Numbered from the stretch's first letter, positions 47,514 to 56,808 are shown. The stretch is 64,000 bases of DNA from Burkholderia puraquae (GCF_002099195.1 NZ_NBYX01000006.1:186001-250000); one strand, 5' to 3'. The notes: generated by a model from the sequence alone, not told the origin. Made by a program: numbers and translations.

Positions 47514-49157
47514 ATGGCTGACACACTGTCCGATATCCCGCCCGTACTGATCGTCGGCGCGGGGCCGACCGGCCTTGCCGCGGCGATGAGCCTCGCGCGG
47601 GCCCGCGTGCCGGTGCGCATCATCGATCGGCTCGCTGCGCCCGCGCCGCATTCGCGCGCAATCGGCATCCAGGCGCGCACGCTCGAACTGCTGGAGCAGC
47701 ATCGCGCGGTCGAACCGTTTCTCGCGCTCGGCCATCGTGCGCATGCGGCCGCGCTGCATGCCGATGGCCGCGTGATCGCGCGGCTCGATTTCGATCCGCT
47801 GCAAACGCGCTATCCGTACCTGCTGTTTCTCGACCAGACCGTCACCGAGCGCCTGCTCGCCGAGCACCTGGCCGGGTTCGGCGTGACGGTCGAGCGCGGC
47901 GCGACGCTGACCGCGTGCGATGCGGGCGGCGCGTCGCTCGACGTGTCGATCCGCTGCGCCGACGGCCGCGACGAATCGTTCGCACCGTCGTACCTGATCG
48001 CGGCCGACGGCGCGCACAGCACGGTCAGGCATCTGCTCGGCCTGGGCTTCACCGGGCACGCGTTCGAACAGACTTTCCTGCTTGCCGATTTCGCGGCGAT
48101 ACCCGACTGGCCGGATGAAGAGATTCACCTGTTCACGGCGCCCGAAGGCATCGCCGGCCTGTTTCCGATGGGAGGCGGCCGTTACCGGCTCGTGGCCGAC
48201 CGGCCGCCCGGCAGCGACGCGTCGCCCGATGCGCCGACCCCGTCGCTCGCGGAATGCGACGCGATCGTGCGTGCCCGTACCGGCATGTCGATTTCGCCGA
48301 GCGATCTCGCGTGGTCGTCCTATTTTCACCTGCACAGCCGGATGGTCGACCGGCTGCGTCACGGCCGCGTGTTCTTCGCGGGCGACGCCGCGCACGTCCA
48401 CAGCCCGGCCGGCGCACAGGGCATGAACACCGGCATCCAGGAAGCATTCAATCTCGGCTGGAAGCTCGCGCGCGTGCTCGGCGCGGGCACGCCCGAGCGG
48501 CTGCTCGACACGTATCACGCGGAGCGTCATCCGATCGAGCGCGACGTGTTGCGGCAGACCGGTTTCGTCACGCAGATCGTCGAAGCCGAGCGTGGCGCGA
48601 TGAAACTGCTGCGCGATCATGTCGTGCCGCTGCTGGCGTCGTTCGGGCCGATGCGCGACGCGGTGCGGCGCACGGTCAGCGAGCTCGGCGTGCAGTACCG
48701 GAAGAGTCCGCTCACGCTGGAGCGTGTGCTCGACGGCGGGCCGCGCGCAGGCGAGCGGGCACCCGACGCGCACGTGCGCGTGGTCGACGGGCCGCTCGGT
48801 CAGGCGCCCGGAACGGCGCGGCTATACGACCTGCACGATCCGGCGAGCTTCACGCTGCTGTTGCTGGAAGAGCCGGCGAATGCCGACGCCGGCGCGGTGC
48901 CGCCGATGCCGGCCGATGCGCAGGCGCTCGTGCAGGGGCTCGAACGGATCATGCCGGATGCGGTGCGCGTCTGGCGCGTCACCGATGCCGAAGGCGGTGA
49001 TGCCGGGCTTGCGCAGGAATACGGCCGCTCGCGGCCGTCGTTCTACCTGCTGCGGCCCGACGGTTATGTGGCCGCGCGCGGGCGCACGGCGACCGACGCG
49101 AACGCGCTGCTGCGCCACTGCGAAAGCTGGTTCGCGGGCATGTCGCGGCCCGCGTAG
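47514..49157 (+). CDS. FAD-dependent monooxygenase (PheA/TetX-like)
   Basis: A 547-residue group A flavoprotein hydroxylase. The dinucleotide-binding motif is PVLIVGAGPTGLAAAMSLARA near the N-terminus. The DG motif is YLIAADGAHSTVRHLLGLGF, and the GD motif is GRVFFAGDAAHVHSPAGAQGMNTGIQEAFNLGWKLA. The C-terminal ~150 residues form the thioredoxin-like domain typical of phenol and PCP hydroxylases. The substrate is presumably an aromatic compound and cannot be refined. It is a second flavin hydroxylase in the window, independent of the one at 25.4 kb, and has no catabolic neighbours. Confidence 0.88.
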   Translation: MADTLSDIPPVLIVGAGPTGLAAAMSLARARVPVRIIDRLAAPAPHSRAIGIQARTLELLEQHRAVEPFLALGHRAHAAALHADGRVIARLDFDPLQTRYPYLLFLDQTVTERLLAEHLAGFGVTVERGATLTACDAGGASLDVSIRCADGRDESFAPSYLIAADGAHSTVRHLLGLGFTGHAFEQTFLLADFAAIPDWPDEEIHLFTAPEGIAGLFPMGGGRYRLVADRPPGSDASPDAPTPSLAECDAIVRARTGMSISPSDLAWSSYFHLHSRMVDRLRHGRVFFAGDAAHVHSPAGAQGMNTGIQEAFNLGWKLARVLGAGTPERLLDTYHAERHPIERDVLRQTGFVTQIVEAERGAMKLLRDHVVPLLASFGPMRDAVRRTVSELGVQYRKSPLTLERVLDGGPRAGERAPDAHVRVVDGPLGQAPGTARLYDLHDPASFTLLLLEEPANADAGAVPPMPADAQALVQGLERIMPDAVRVWRVTDAEGGDAGLAQEYGRSRPSFYLLRPDGYVAARGRTATDANALLRHCESWFAGMSRPA

Positions 49158-49166
49158 CGGTGCTGG

Positions 49167-49418
49167 TCAGGCGCTCGCGGCGGCAGGCACGAGCGACGCG
49201 CGATGCACGGCGATCGCGTCGCGCACGATCGGCGCCGCGCGCTGCGCGGCCTCGCTCGATGGATCGTCGAGCGCCGCGAGAAGCGCACGGCGCATCCGCG
49301 GCTCCCAGAAGCGCCGGATATGGTCGGCGATACCGGTCAGCGCTTCGTCGCGATCGGGCATCGATTCGAAGAATGCGCCGATCTGGTTGGCCATGTCGAT
49401 CAGGTGTCCGTTGTCCAT
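49167..49418 (-). CDS. fdsD: Formate dehydrogenase delta subunit
   Basis: An 83-residue protein, MDNGHLIDMANQIGAFFESMPDRDEALTGIADHIRRFWEPRMRRALLAAL, matching the FdsD family. It is needed for assembly or stability of the NAD-dependent molybdenum formate dehydrogenase. It starts 7 bases after the fdsA stop, so it is the last gene of the operon. In the operons of some relatives an FdhD-like gene (fdsC) lies between fdsA and fdsD; here it is absent. Confidence 0.93.
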   Translation of the reverse strand: MDNGHLIDMANQIGAFFESMPDRDEALTGIADHIRRFWEPRMRRALLAALDDPSSEAAQRAAPIVRDAIAVHRASLVPAAASA

Positions 49419-49425
49419 CGCTTCC

Positions 49426-52377
49426 TCACTTGCCTGTCGTCACGCTGGCAGTCGCGGCTGCGCGGCGCTCGAGCAGATCGAGCTGCTCCGCGTTGAAGCG
49501 CGCGTATGCTTGCTGCCAGTCGGACGGCTGCGCGACGGGCAGCACCTGCACGGCCGTCACCTTGTACTCGGGGCAGTTCGTCGCCCAGTCCGAGCTGTCC
49601 GTCGTGATCACGTTCGCACCCGATTCCGGGAAGTGGAATGTCGTATACACGACGCCCGGCTGCATGCGTTCGGTCACGAGCGCGCGCAGCACCGTCTGCC
49701 CCGCACGCGACTCGATGCCGACCCAGTCGCCGCTGCGGATACCGCGATCCTGGGCGTCGTGCGGATGGATCTCGAGGCGATCCTCTTCGTGCCAGCGGAC
49801 GTTCTCGGTGCGGCGTGTCTGCGCGCCGACGTTATATTGGGACAGGATGCGGCCCGTCGTCAGGATCAGCGGATAGCGTTGCGTGACCTTCTCCGGCGAC
49901 GCAATGAACTGCGTGATCACGAACTTGCCCTTGCCGCGTACGAATGCGTCGATGTGCATCGTCGGGGTGCCTTCCGGTGCGTGCTCATTGCACGGCCACT
50001 GGATGCTGCCGAGCGCGTCGAGCTTCGCGTACGACACGCCCGAGAAGGTCGGCGTGAGCCGTGCGATCTCGTCCATGACTTCCGACGGATGCGCATAGTC
50101 CATCTCGTAGCCGAGCGCACGCGACAGCATCAGCGTGACTTCCCAGTCCGCGTAGCCCGCGAGTGGCGGCATCACCTTGCGCACGCGCGAGATGCGGCGC
50201 TCGGCGTTCGTGAACGTGCCGTCCTTCTCGAGGAACGACGAGCCGGGCAGCAGCACGTGCGCGTATTTCGCGGTCTCGTTCAGGAAGATGTCCTGCACGA
50301 CGATGCATTCCATTGCCGACAGCGCGGCCGCGACGTGCTGCGTATTCGGGTCGGACTGGACGATATCCTCGCCCTGGCAGTAAAGCCCCTTGAAGCTGCC
50401 GTCGAGCGCCGCGTCGAACATGTTCGGGATGCGCAGCCCCGGTTCCGGTTGCAGCTTCGCCGACCACGCTGCCTCGAACTGCGTGCGCACGATCTCGTCG
50501 CTGATGTGCCGGTAGCCGGGCAGCTCGTGCGGGAACGAGCCCATGTCGCACGAGCCCTGCACGTTGTTCTGGCCGCGCAGCGGATTGACGCCGACGCCTT
50601 CGCGGCCGATGTTGCCGGTCGCCATCGCGAGGTTCGCGATGCCCATCACCGTCGTCGAGCCCTGCGCGTGTTCGGTCACGCCGAGGCCGTAGTAGATCGC
50701 GGCGTTGCCGCCGGTCGCATAGAGTCGCGCGGCTTCACGCACCCGCTCGGCCGGCACGCCCGTTACATCCGCGGTCGCTTCGGGCGAGTTCTCGGCACGC
50801 GACACGAAGTCGCGCCATTGCTCGAATGCGCGCGTCTCGCAGCGCTCGGCGACGAACGCGTCGGCGACGAGCCCTTCGGTGACGATCACGTGCGCGAGCG
50901 CATTGACGATCGCGACGTTGGTGCCTGGGCGCAACTGCAGGTGGTGAGTGGCCTTCACGTGCGGGCCGTCGACGACGTCGATGCGGCGCGGATCGATCAC
51001 GATCAGCTTTGCGCCTTCGCGGATGCGTCGCTTCAGGCGCGAGCCGAACACCGGGTGGCCGTCGGTCGGGTTCGCGCCCATCACGACGATCACGTCGGCC
51101 TGGTCGACCGACGCGAAGGTCTGCGTGCCGGCCGATTCGCCGAGCGTCGTCTTGAGGCCATAGCCGGTCGGCGAGTGGCACACGCGTGCGCAGGTGTCGA
51201 CGTTGTTGTTGCCGAATGCGGCGCGCACGAGCTTCTGCACGAGGTAGGTTTCCTCGTTCGTGCAGCGCGACGAGGTGATGCCGCCGATCGAGTCACGGCC
51301 GTACTTCTGCTGCAGCTTGCGGAATTGCGTTGCCGCGTAGGTCAGCGCTTCGTCCCAGCTTACTTCGCGCCACGGGTCGGTGATCTTCTCGCGGATCATC
51401 GGCTTCGTGATGCGGTCCTTGTGCGTGGCGTAGCCCCAGGCGAAGCGTCCCTTCACGCAGGCGTGGCCCTCGTTCGCGAGGCCGTTCTTGTGCGGCGTCA
51501 TGCGCACGACCTGCGTGCCCTTCATCTCGGCCTTGAACGAGCAGCCGACGCCGCAGTACGCGCAGGTCGTGACGACCGAGTGTTCCGCCTGCCCGAGCTG
51601 CACGACCGATTTTTCCTGCAGCGTAGCGGTCGGGCAGGCGGCGACGCACGCGCCGCACGACACGCATTCCGACGCCATGAACGATTCGCTTTCGCCCGCG
51701 GCGACACGCGATTCGAAGCCGCGTGCGGCGATCGTCAGCGCGAACGTGCCCTGCGTTTCCTCGCAGGCCCGCACGCAGCGGTTGCAGACGATGCACTTCG
51801 ACGGATCGTACGTGAAGTACGGATTCGACTCGTCCTTTTTGTCGAGCAGGTGATTCGCGCCGTCGAAGCCGTAACGCACCTCGCGCAGCCCGACGACGCC
51901 TGCCATGTCCTGCAGTTCGCAGTCGCCGTTGGCGGGGCAGGTGAGGCAGTCGAGCGGATGGTCGGAGATGTACAGTTCCATCACGTTGCGACGCAGCGAC
52001 TGCAGCCGGTCCGACTGCGTGCGCACCTTCATGCCCGCTTCGGCAGGCGTCGTGCACGAGGCCGGATAACCGCGCCGGCCTTCGATCTCGACGAGGCACA
52101 GCCGGCACGAGCCGAACGGTTCGAGCGAATCGGTCGCACAGAGCTTCGGGACGTTGACGCCGGCTTCGATCGCCGCACGCATCACCGACGTGCCGGCCGG
52201 CACCGTGACCGGCTGGCCGTCGATTTCGAGCGTGACGTCGGTATCGGCGTACCGTTGCGGCGTGCCGTAGTCGGTATCGTCGAACGGGTCGCGTGCACGC
52301 GCCTGAGCGGCGCTCTTGCACGCGCATTGGCCCGAGCCGCAGCCGCCTTGGCGGACGTTGTTCGTGTCGAGGGACAT
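49426..52377 (-). CDS. fdsA: NAD-dependent formate dehydrogenase, catalytic alpha subunit
   Basis: A 983-residue molybdenum enzyme subunit that oxidises formate to CO2. The N-terminal [2Fe-2S] domain uses Cys80, Cys91 and Cys94 (KLCATDSLEPFGSCRLC). It is followed by the His-Cys3 cluster region (HPLDCLTCPANGDCELQD) and two 4Fe-4S motifs (CIVCNRCVRACEETQG; CVSCGACVAACPTATLQ). A further 4Fe-4S motif (CAYCGVGCSFKAEM) begins the catalytic part. The active-site cysteine is in DTCARVCHSPTG, matching Mo/W formate dehydrogenases with a Cys ligand rather than selenocysteine. The start at 52377 gives MSLDTNNVRQGGCGSGQCAC. It lies 17 bases after fdsB. Confidence 0.96.
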   Translation of the reverse strand: MSLDTNNVRQGGCGSGQCACKSAAQARARDPFDDTDYGTPQRYADTDVTLEIDGQPVTVPAGTSVMRAAIEAGVNVPKLCATDSLEPFGSCRLCLVEIEGRRGYPASCTTPAEAGMKVRTQSDRLQSLRRNVMELYISDHPLDCLTCPANGDCELQDMAGVVGLREVRYGFDGANHLLDKKDESNPYFTYDPSKCIVCNRCVRACEETQGTFALTIAARGFESRVAAGESESFMASECVSCGACVAACPTATLQEKSVVQLGQAEHSVVTTCAYCGVGCSFKAEMKGTQVVRMTPHKNGLANEGHACVKGRFAWGYATHKDRITKPMIREKITDPWREVSWDEALTYAATQFRKLQQKYGRDSIGGITSSRCTNEETYLVQKLVRAAFGNNNVDTCARVCHSPTGYGLKTTLGESAGTQTFASVDQADVIVVMGANPTDGHPVFGSRLKRRIREGAKLIVIDPRRIDVVDGPHVKATHHLQLRPGTNVAIVNALAHVIVTEGLVADAFVAERCETRAFEQWRDFVSRAENSPEATADVTGVPAERVREAARLYATGGNAAIYYGLGVTEHAQGSTTVMGIANLAMATGNIGREGVGVNPLRGQNNVQGSCDMGSFPHELPGYRHISDEIVRTQFEAAWSAKLQPEPGLRIPNMFDAALDGSFKGLYCQGEDIVQSDPNTQHVAAALSAMECIVVQDIFLNETAKYAHVLLPGSSFLEKDGTFTNAERRISRVRKVMPPLAGYADWEVTLMLSRALGYEMDYAHPSEVMDEIARLTPTFSGVSYAKLDALGSIQWPCNEHAPEGTPTMHIDAFVRGKGKFVITQFIASPEKVTQRYPLILTTGRILSQYNVGAQTRRTENVRWHEEDRLEIHPHDAQDRGIRSGDWVGIESRAGQTVLRALVTERMQPGVVYTTFHFPESGANVITTDSSDWATNCPEYKVTAVQVLPVAQPSDWQQAYARFNAEQLDLLERRAAATASVTTGK

Positions 52378-52394
52378 GCAGGGCTCCTTCTGGG

Positions 52395-53972
52395 TCAGGC
52401 CGCAGCCTTGACCGGACCCGACGCGGCATTCTTGCCTGCGGCGAGCCCGAAATCTTCGGGGAAATGGTCGAGCGCGGACAGTACCGGGTAGGGTGTCATC
52501 CCGCCCATTGCGCACAGCGAACCGGCCAGCATCGTGTCGCACAGGTCGCGCAGCAGCGTTACCTGCCGCTCCGACGTATCGCCGTGGCGGATGCGCGCGA
52601 TCGTTTCGACGCCGCGCGTCGAACCGATCCGGCACGGCGTGCACTTGCCGCACGACTCGATCGCGCAGAACTTCATCGCGTATTCGGCCAGCTCGGCGAG
52701 GTTCGACGTGTCGTCGTGCAGCACGATCCCGCCATGGCCGACCACGGCGCCGATCGCCGTATAGGCTTCGTAGTCGAGCGGCACGTCCCACTGGTGGTCG
52801 GGCAGGTAGGTGCCGAGCGGGCCGCCCACCTGTGCGGCGCGTGCGGGCCTGCCGCTTGCCGTGCCGCCGCCGAAGTCAAACAGCAGCTCGCGCAGCGTGA
52901 CGCCGAACGCGAGCTCGACGAGGCCGCCGTAACGGATGTTGCCCGCAAGCTGGAACGGCAGGGTGCCGCGCGAGCGGCCCATCCCGTAGTCGCGATAGAA
53001 CGCGGCGCCGCGCGCGAAGATCACGGGCGCCGTCGCGAGCGTGATCACGTTGTTGATGACGGTCGGCTGGCCGTACAGGCCGGCGAGCGCGGGCAGCGGC
53101 GGTTTCGCGCGCACGACGCCGCGCTTGCCTTCGAGCGATTCGAGCAGCGCCGTTTCCTCGCCGCACACATACGAGCCCGCGCCTTTTGCGACGTGCAACT
53201 CGAACGCATGTGCGGAGCCGAGCACGTGGTCGCCGAGCCAGCCGGCTTCGCGTGCGCGGACAATCGCCGCTTCAAGCGTGGCGATCGCGTGCGGGTATTC
53301 GCTGCGCACATAGATGTAGCCGACCGTCGCGCCGGTCGCGATGCCCGCGATGATCATCCCTTCGATCAGGCAGTACGGGTCGCATTCCATGATCAGGCGA
53401 TCGGAGAACGTGCCCGAATCGCCTTCGTCTGCGTTGCAGACGATGTATTTCTGCTTGGCGCTTGCTTGCCGGACCGTGCGCCATTTGATGCCGGCCGGGA
53501 ACGCTGCGCCACCGCGGCCGCGCAGCCCCGATTCGATCAGCGTTTCGCACGCCGCGTCGCCGTCGAGCGCGAGCGCGTTCTTCAGGCCGGCGAGGCCTTC
53601 GTACTGCAGGTAGTCGTCGATCGACAGCGGATCGGTCAGGCCGATGCGTGCGAACGTGAGGCGTTGCTGGCGCGCGAGATAGGGCAGCGCGTCGACGAGG
53701 CCGACGCCGCTCGGATGCGTGCCGCCTTCGAGCCAGTTTGCGTCGAACAGGGCCGGCACGTCGGCGGCTGACAGGTTCGCATAGCCGACGCGGCCGGCGG
53801 CCGTGCCGACCTCGACGAGCGGCTCGAGCCACAGCAGCCCGCGCGAACCGTTGCGGACCAGTTCGACGGCGACGCCGCGCCGTTCGGCTTCCGCCGCGAT
53901 CGCGGCGGCGAGCGCGTCGGCGCCGAGTGCCAGCGCAGACGAATCGCGCGGGACGTAGATGCGGGTCGTCAT
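52395..53972 (-). CDS. fdsB: Formate dehydrogenase beta subunit (NADH/FMN)
   Basis: A 525-residue subunit that carries FMN and a 4Fe-4S cluster and reduces NAD+. It has a short ferredoxin-like N-terminal domain, then the NuoF-like NAD/FMN site (GLRGRGGAAFPAGIKWRTV, NADEGDSGTFSDR) and GAGSYVCGEETALLESLEGKRG. The C-terminal cluster motif is ESCGKCTPCRIGSTRG. The fdsG stop overlaps its ATG as ATGA. Homology to complex I NuoF is family knowledge. Confidence 0.95.
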   Translation of the reverse strand: MTTRIYVPRDSSALALGADALAAAIAAEAERRGVAVELVRNGSRGLLWLEPLVEVGTAAGRVGYANLSAADVPALFDANWLEGGTHPSGVGLVDALPYLARQQRLTFARIGLTDPLSIDDYLQYEGLAGLKNALALDGDAACETLIESGLRGRGGAAFPAGIKWRTVRQASAKQKYIVCNADEGDSGTFSDRLIMECDPYCLIEGMIIAGIATGATVGYIYVRSEYPHAIATLEAAIVRAREAGWLGDHVLGSAHAFELHVAKGAGSYVCGEETALLESLEGKRGVVRAKPPLPALAGLYGQPTVINNVITLATAPVIFARGAAFYRDYGMGRSRGTLPFQLAGNIRYGGLVELAFGVTLRELLFDFGGGTASGRPARAAQVGGPLGTYLPDHQWDVPLDYEAYTAIGAVVGHGGIVLHDDTSNLAELAEYAMKFCAIESCGKCTPCRIGSTRGVETIARIRHGDTSERQVTLLRDLCDTMLAGSLCAMGGMTPYPVLSALDHFPEDFGLAAGKNAASGPVKAAA

Positions 53973-54469
53973 GCGGCCTCCGGGGTGTGGGCGATCGCGT
54001 CGGCAAGCAGCGCGTCGAATTGCTCCGGCGTGACCTTCGCATGCAGCACGCCGTTGACCGTCAGCGACGGCGACTGTGCGCACAGTCCGAGGCAGTAGAC
54101 CGATTCGAGCGCGACGTCGCCCGGCGCATGTGCATCCACGCCGTCGCCGTGCGCCGCGTCGAACCGGCAGCCCGTGCGGGCTTCCGCATGCGCGGCCAGC
54201 GCTTCGCAGCCCATGCTGCGGCACGCTTCGGCGCGACACATCTGGATCGTCACGCGGGCGGGCGGCGCGGTGCGGAAGTGGTGGTAGTAAGTCAGTACGC
54301 CGTGCACTTCCGCGCGCGACAGGTTGAGTGCCCTGGCGAGCGGCGCGACGCAGCCCGGCGGCACGTAACCCGCGTCGTCCTGGATCGCGTGCAGGATCGC
54401 CACGAGCGACCGGCCGGCGCGTGCATGACGCTCGACGAGCGCGTCGGGCGCGTGGGAATTCGGGGACAT
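53969..54469 (-). CDS. fdsG: Formate dehydrogenase gamma subunit (2Fe-2S)
   Basis: A 166-residue NuoE-like subunit with a thioredoxin-like [2Fe-2S] domain: QMCRAEACRSMGC and the second pair in ESVYCLGLCAQSPSLTVNG supply the four cluster cysteines. The N-terminal helical bundle has LVAILHAIQDDAGYVPPGCV. The ATG at 54469 is chosen because GGAGGA lies 7 bases upstream; an in-frame ATG five codons earlier is an alternative. It is the first gene of the fdsGBAD operon and is divergent from the regulator at 54599. Confidence 0.94.
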   Translation of the reverse strand: MSPNSHAPDALVERHARAGRSLVAILHAIQDDAGYVPPGCVAPLARALNLSRAEVHGVLTYYHHFRTAPPARVTIQMCRAEACRSMGCEALAAHAEARTGCRFDAAHGDGVDAHAPGDVALESVYCLGLCAQSPSLTVNGVLHAKVTPEQFDALLADAIAHTPEAA

Positions 54470-54610
54470 CTTGTGCTCCTCCAAAGTCTCATATGCGCTC
54501 GAAATTCATATAGTGCGCATCACGACTTCGATTTGATTGATTTTGACCAACGATAAGCGGAAGATTTGGCCGTCGCAATAGGAAATCGGAGTGCATAATT
54601 GATTCGAATC
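54470..54610. promoter_or_regulatory. Divergent promoter region of the formate dehydrogenase operon
   Basis: The intergenic sequence is AT-rich relative to its flanks. It carries similar TCATATGCGC and TCATATAGTGCGC elements (54487-54520) upstream of fdsG and a perfect palindrome GATTCGAATC (54601-54610) overlapping the regulator's start codon. These are candidate binding sites for the adjacent regulator; none is proven. Confidence 0.4.
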
Positions 54611-55705
54611 GAATGCGACGCGTATCTGACCGTACGCGACACGGAAGGCCGTGCGGCCAGCCTCTCGGATGTCGCACCCTTGCTGGAACTCGTGGCCGAC
54701 ACGGGCAGCATCGCGCAGGCCGCGCAGGCGAAAGGGCTGTCCTACCGGCACGCGTGGGGCATGCTGCGCGCGCTGGAGGCGTGCATCGGCGGGGACCTGA
54801 TCGAAACCGCGCGGGGCAAGGGCTCGACGCTGTCGGCACTCGGGCAGGCGGTCGTCGATGCACAACGCCTCGCGCGTAGTCGGCTCGACGGAAACCTGCG
54901 CACGCTGGCGGCTGAAGTGGCCAGCGACCTGAACCGGCGGCTCGCGCAGCGCGACGGCGCCGTGCGCATCCACGCGTCGCACGGCTACGCGGTGGCGACG
55001 CTCGTCTCTGCGCTCGTCGATGCGCAGGCGGCCGTCGACATCAAGTATCGCGAGAGTGTCGAGGCCGTGCAGGCACTTGCCCGCGGCGAGTGCGATCTGG
55101 CCGGCTTCCATCTGCCGCGCGGCGCGTTTCGCGCGCAGTGCGCGCAGATCTACCGGCCGTGGCTCGACGATACGCGCCACGTGCTGATCCACCTGACACG
55201 GCGCCAGCAGGGGCTGTTCGTTCCCCGCGGCAACCCGAAGCAGATTCGCGGGCTCGCGGATCTGGCGCGCAATGACATCCGCTTCGTCAATCGCCAGCCG
55301 GGGTCGGGCACGCGCATGCTGCTGGATCTCGCGCTGCGCGCGATCGGCATCGATCCCGAGCGCATCGATGGCTACGCGTCGGCCGAACTCACGCATTCGG
55401 CGATCGCGGCATTCGTCGCGAGCGGGATGGCCGATCTCGGCTTTGGCGTCGAGCCGGCCGCCCATCATTTCGGGCTCGATTTCATCCCGGTCGTCGACGA
55501 AGACTATTACTTCGCATGCGAACGCGCGCGGCTCGACGCGCGGCCGCTGTCCGGCGTACTGGCGCTGCTGCGTGACGCGCGCTTCGTCGAGCGCGTCGCG
55601 CATCTCGACGGCTACGATCCGGCCGCATGCGGAACGCTGACGAGCATCGCGACGGGGCTGGCCGGCGACGACGGCGCTAGCGTGCCGGACGGCAATTCCC
55701 GGTAA
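54599..55705 (+). CDS. ModE/LysR-type regulator of the fds operon (probable)
   Basis: A 368-residue regulator. Residues ~1-95 hold a winged HTH of ModE/LysR type (LELVADTGSIAQAAQAKGLSYRHAWGMLRALEACIGGDLIE). The rest is a periplasmic-binding-protein-like ligand domain (VRIHASHGYAVATLVSALV, RFVNRQPGSGTRMLLDLAL, FVASGMADLGFGVEPAA), similar to proteins linked to molybdate or formate metabolism. The start is a TTG preceded by GGAG. It is divergent from fdsG across ~130 bp, so regulation of fds is likely. The ligand (formate or molybdate) is not known. Confidence 0.83.
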   Translation: MIRIECDAYLTVRDTEGRAASLSDVAPLLELVADTGSIAQAAQAKGLSYRHAWGMLRALEACIGGDLIETARGKGSTLSALGQAVVDAQRLARSRLDGNLRTLAAEVASDLNRRLAQRDGAVRIHASHGYAVATLVSALVDAQAAVDIKYRESVEAVQALARGECDLAGFHLPRGAFRAQCAQIYRPWLDDTRHVLIHLTRRQQGLFVPRGNPKQIRGLADLARNDIRFVNRQPGSGTRMLLDLALRAIGIDPERIDGYASAELTHSAIAAFVASGMADLGFGVEPAAHHFGLDFIPVVDEDYYFACERARLDARPLSGVLALLRDARFVERVAHLDGYDPAACGTLTSIATGLAGDDGASVPDGNSR

Positions 55706-55806
55706 CGCGGGTACGATCGCACCGCGATGCAGCAGCGGGGGATTTGCGCTACGCTTGCCGCTTGATCAACGTTCTAACAAGCACGCCGTTCAAGCGTCAT
55801 CCCGCC

Positions 55807-56076
55807 ATGAAATTTTCCGTTCCCCTCGCCGCGGCAGCGTTGACCGCGGGGCTGCTGGTCACTGTTTCGCCGTTTGCGCTCGCTCAGAATTCCCCCGGTG
55901 TGCCCGGCGGTATCCTGAGCGAACAGTTTCGCCTGAACGAGCATCCGCAGATGCCGTTCGCGGCGTCGGCGCCGTCGCAGAAATACCAGAGCGGCAAGAA
56001 GTCGGCATTGCGCCGCAAGGGCGACATAGGCGATCCGAACGGCTGCAACCTGAAGTGTCCGATGGATAGCCGGTAA
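55807..56076 (+). CDS. Small secreted protein (89 aa)
   Basis: An 89-residue protein with a signal peptide (KFSVPLAAAALTAGLLVTVSPFALAQ). The mature part is basic (SQKYQSGKKSALRRKGDIGD) and ends PNGCNLKCPMDSR with two cysteines three residues apart. I do not recognise a family. The ATG at 55807 starts the signal peptide. The downstream hairpin at ~56206 may be its terminator. The function is unknown. Confidence 0.7.
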   Translation: MKFSVPLAAAALTAGLLVTVSPFALAQNSPGVPGGILSEQFRLNEHPQMPFAASAPSQKYQSGKKSALRRKGDIGDPNGCNLKCPMDSR

Positions 56077-56454
56077 CTGGGCGGAAGGGCGCGTCCGCAC
56101 GAGCGTCAGCGGCACCGGTTCGACTGGCGCTTGTTGCACTCGAGCACCGATCTGGCCGGCTGACCGGCGACTGTCGGAATCCCGTGCGATTCAAATTCTG
56201 TCCGAGCCCCGCGAAGCGTCGCCGTTTCGCGGGGCTTTTGCTTTCCGGCGAATCTTCGTGCGATTCGATGCCGAGCGATGCCGGTGTACGCGCACCGCCG
56301 GCCTGGCAGGTGATTTAGGGTTAACCCGTAAACCAGGAAGGATGTCTTCCAGAAACCTGCCTTATTCTTAAGCATCCGCCTACATAAACTTCGGGTTGTC
56401 AGCGATGAACAAGGTGTTCACCGCGAACACAGACAAATCTGGAGGTAGGTCATC
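56077..56454. other. Intergenic region ahead of the DUF4148 gene
   Basis: Besides the terminator at 56206 it contains a perfect palindrome GGGTTAACCC (56318-56327) and a GCAGGT...ACCTGC pair (56306-56311 and 56355-56360), AT-rich near 56310-56400. The DUF4148 promoter must lie here; the palindrome could be a regulator site. No protein gene is seen. Confidence 0.4.
56206..56239 (+). terminator. Terminator downstream of the small secreted gene
   Basis: GCCCCGCGAA / TTCGCGGGGC stem (56206-56215 with 56226-56235) followed by TTTTG on the plus strand. It is 130 bases after the stop, so the 3' UTR is long or another short transcript ends here. Confidence 0.65.
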
Positions 56455-56808
56455 ATGAAGTCGCTCGTTCAAGCTGTTGTCGTTGCTGCCGCGCTCGTTG
56501 CCCCGGTCGTGTCGTTTGCCCAGTCGGGTTCGACGATCACCCGCGCGCAGGTTCGTGCCGAACTGGTCCAGTTGCAGCAGGCAGGTTACAACTCCGCTCG
56601 CGGCGAAGATCCGCATTATCCGGAGGCAATCCAGGCTGCAACGGCGCGTGTTGCAGAGCAGCAGCGCAGCGCGCTGGCGCAAGCACAAGGCGCCGACGCC
56701 AGCGGTTACGGTGTGCAGGCACAGGGCGCGTCGGCGTCGGGTTCGCGTGCAATGGGCGTGCGGCCGGCCAGCGCTGAAGAAATGAAGTCGCTGTATCGCG
56801 GCAGCTAA
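56455..56808 (+). CDS. DUF4148 family secreted protein
   Basis: A 117-residue protein with a signal peptide (KSLVQAVVVAAALVAPVVSFAQ). The DUF4148 core TRAQVRAELVQLQQAGYNSARGEDPHYPEAIQAATARV follows. The rest is Gln/Ala/Gly-rich and probably disordered. The family is abundant in Burkholderia, with many paralogues per genome, and has no known biochemical role. A strong TGGAGG ribosome site precedes the ATG. Confidence 0.92.
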   Translation: MKSLVQAVVVAAALVAPVVSFAQSGSTITRAQVRAELVQLQQAGYNSARGEDPHYPEAIQAATARVAEQQRSALAQAQGADASGYGVQAQGASASGSRAMGVRPASAEEMKSLYRGS

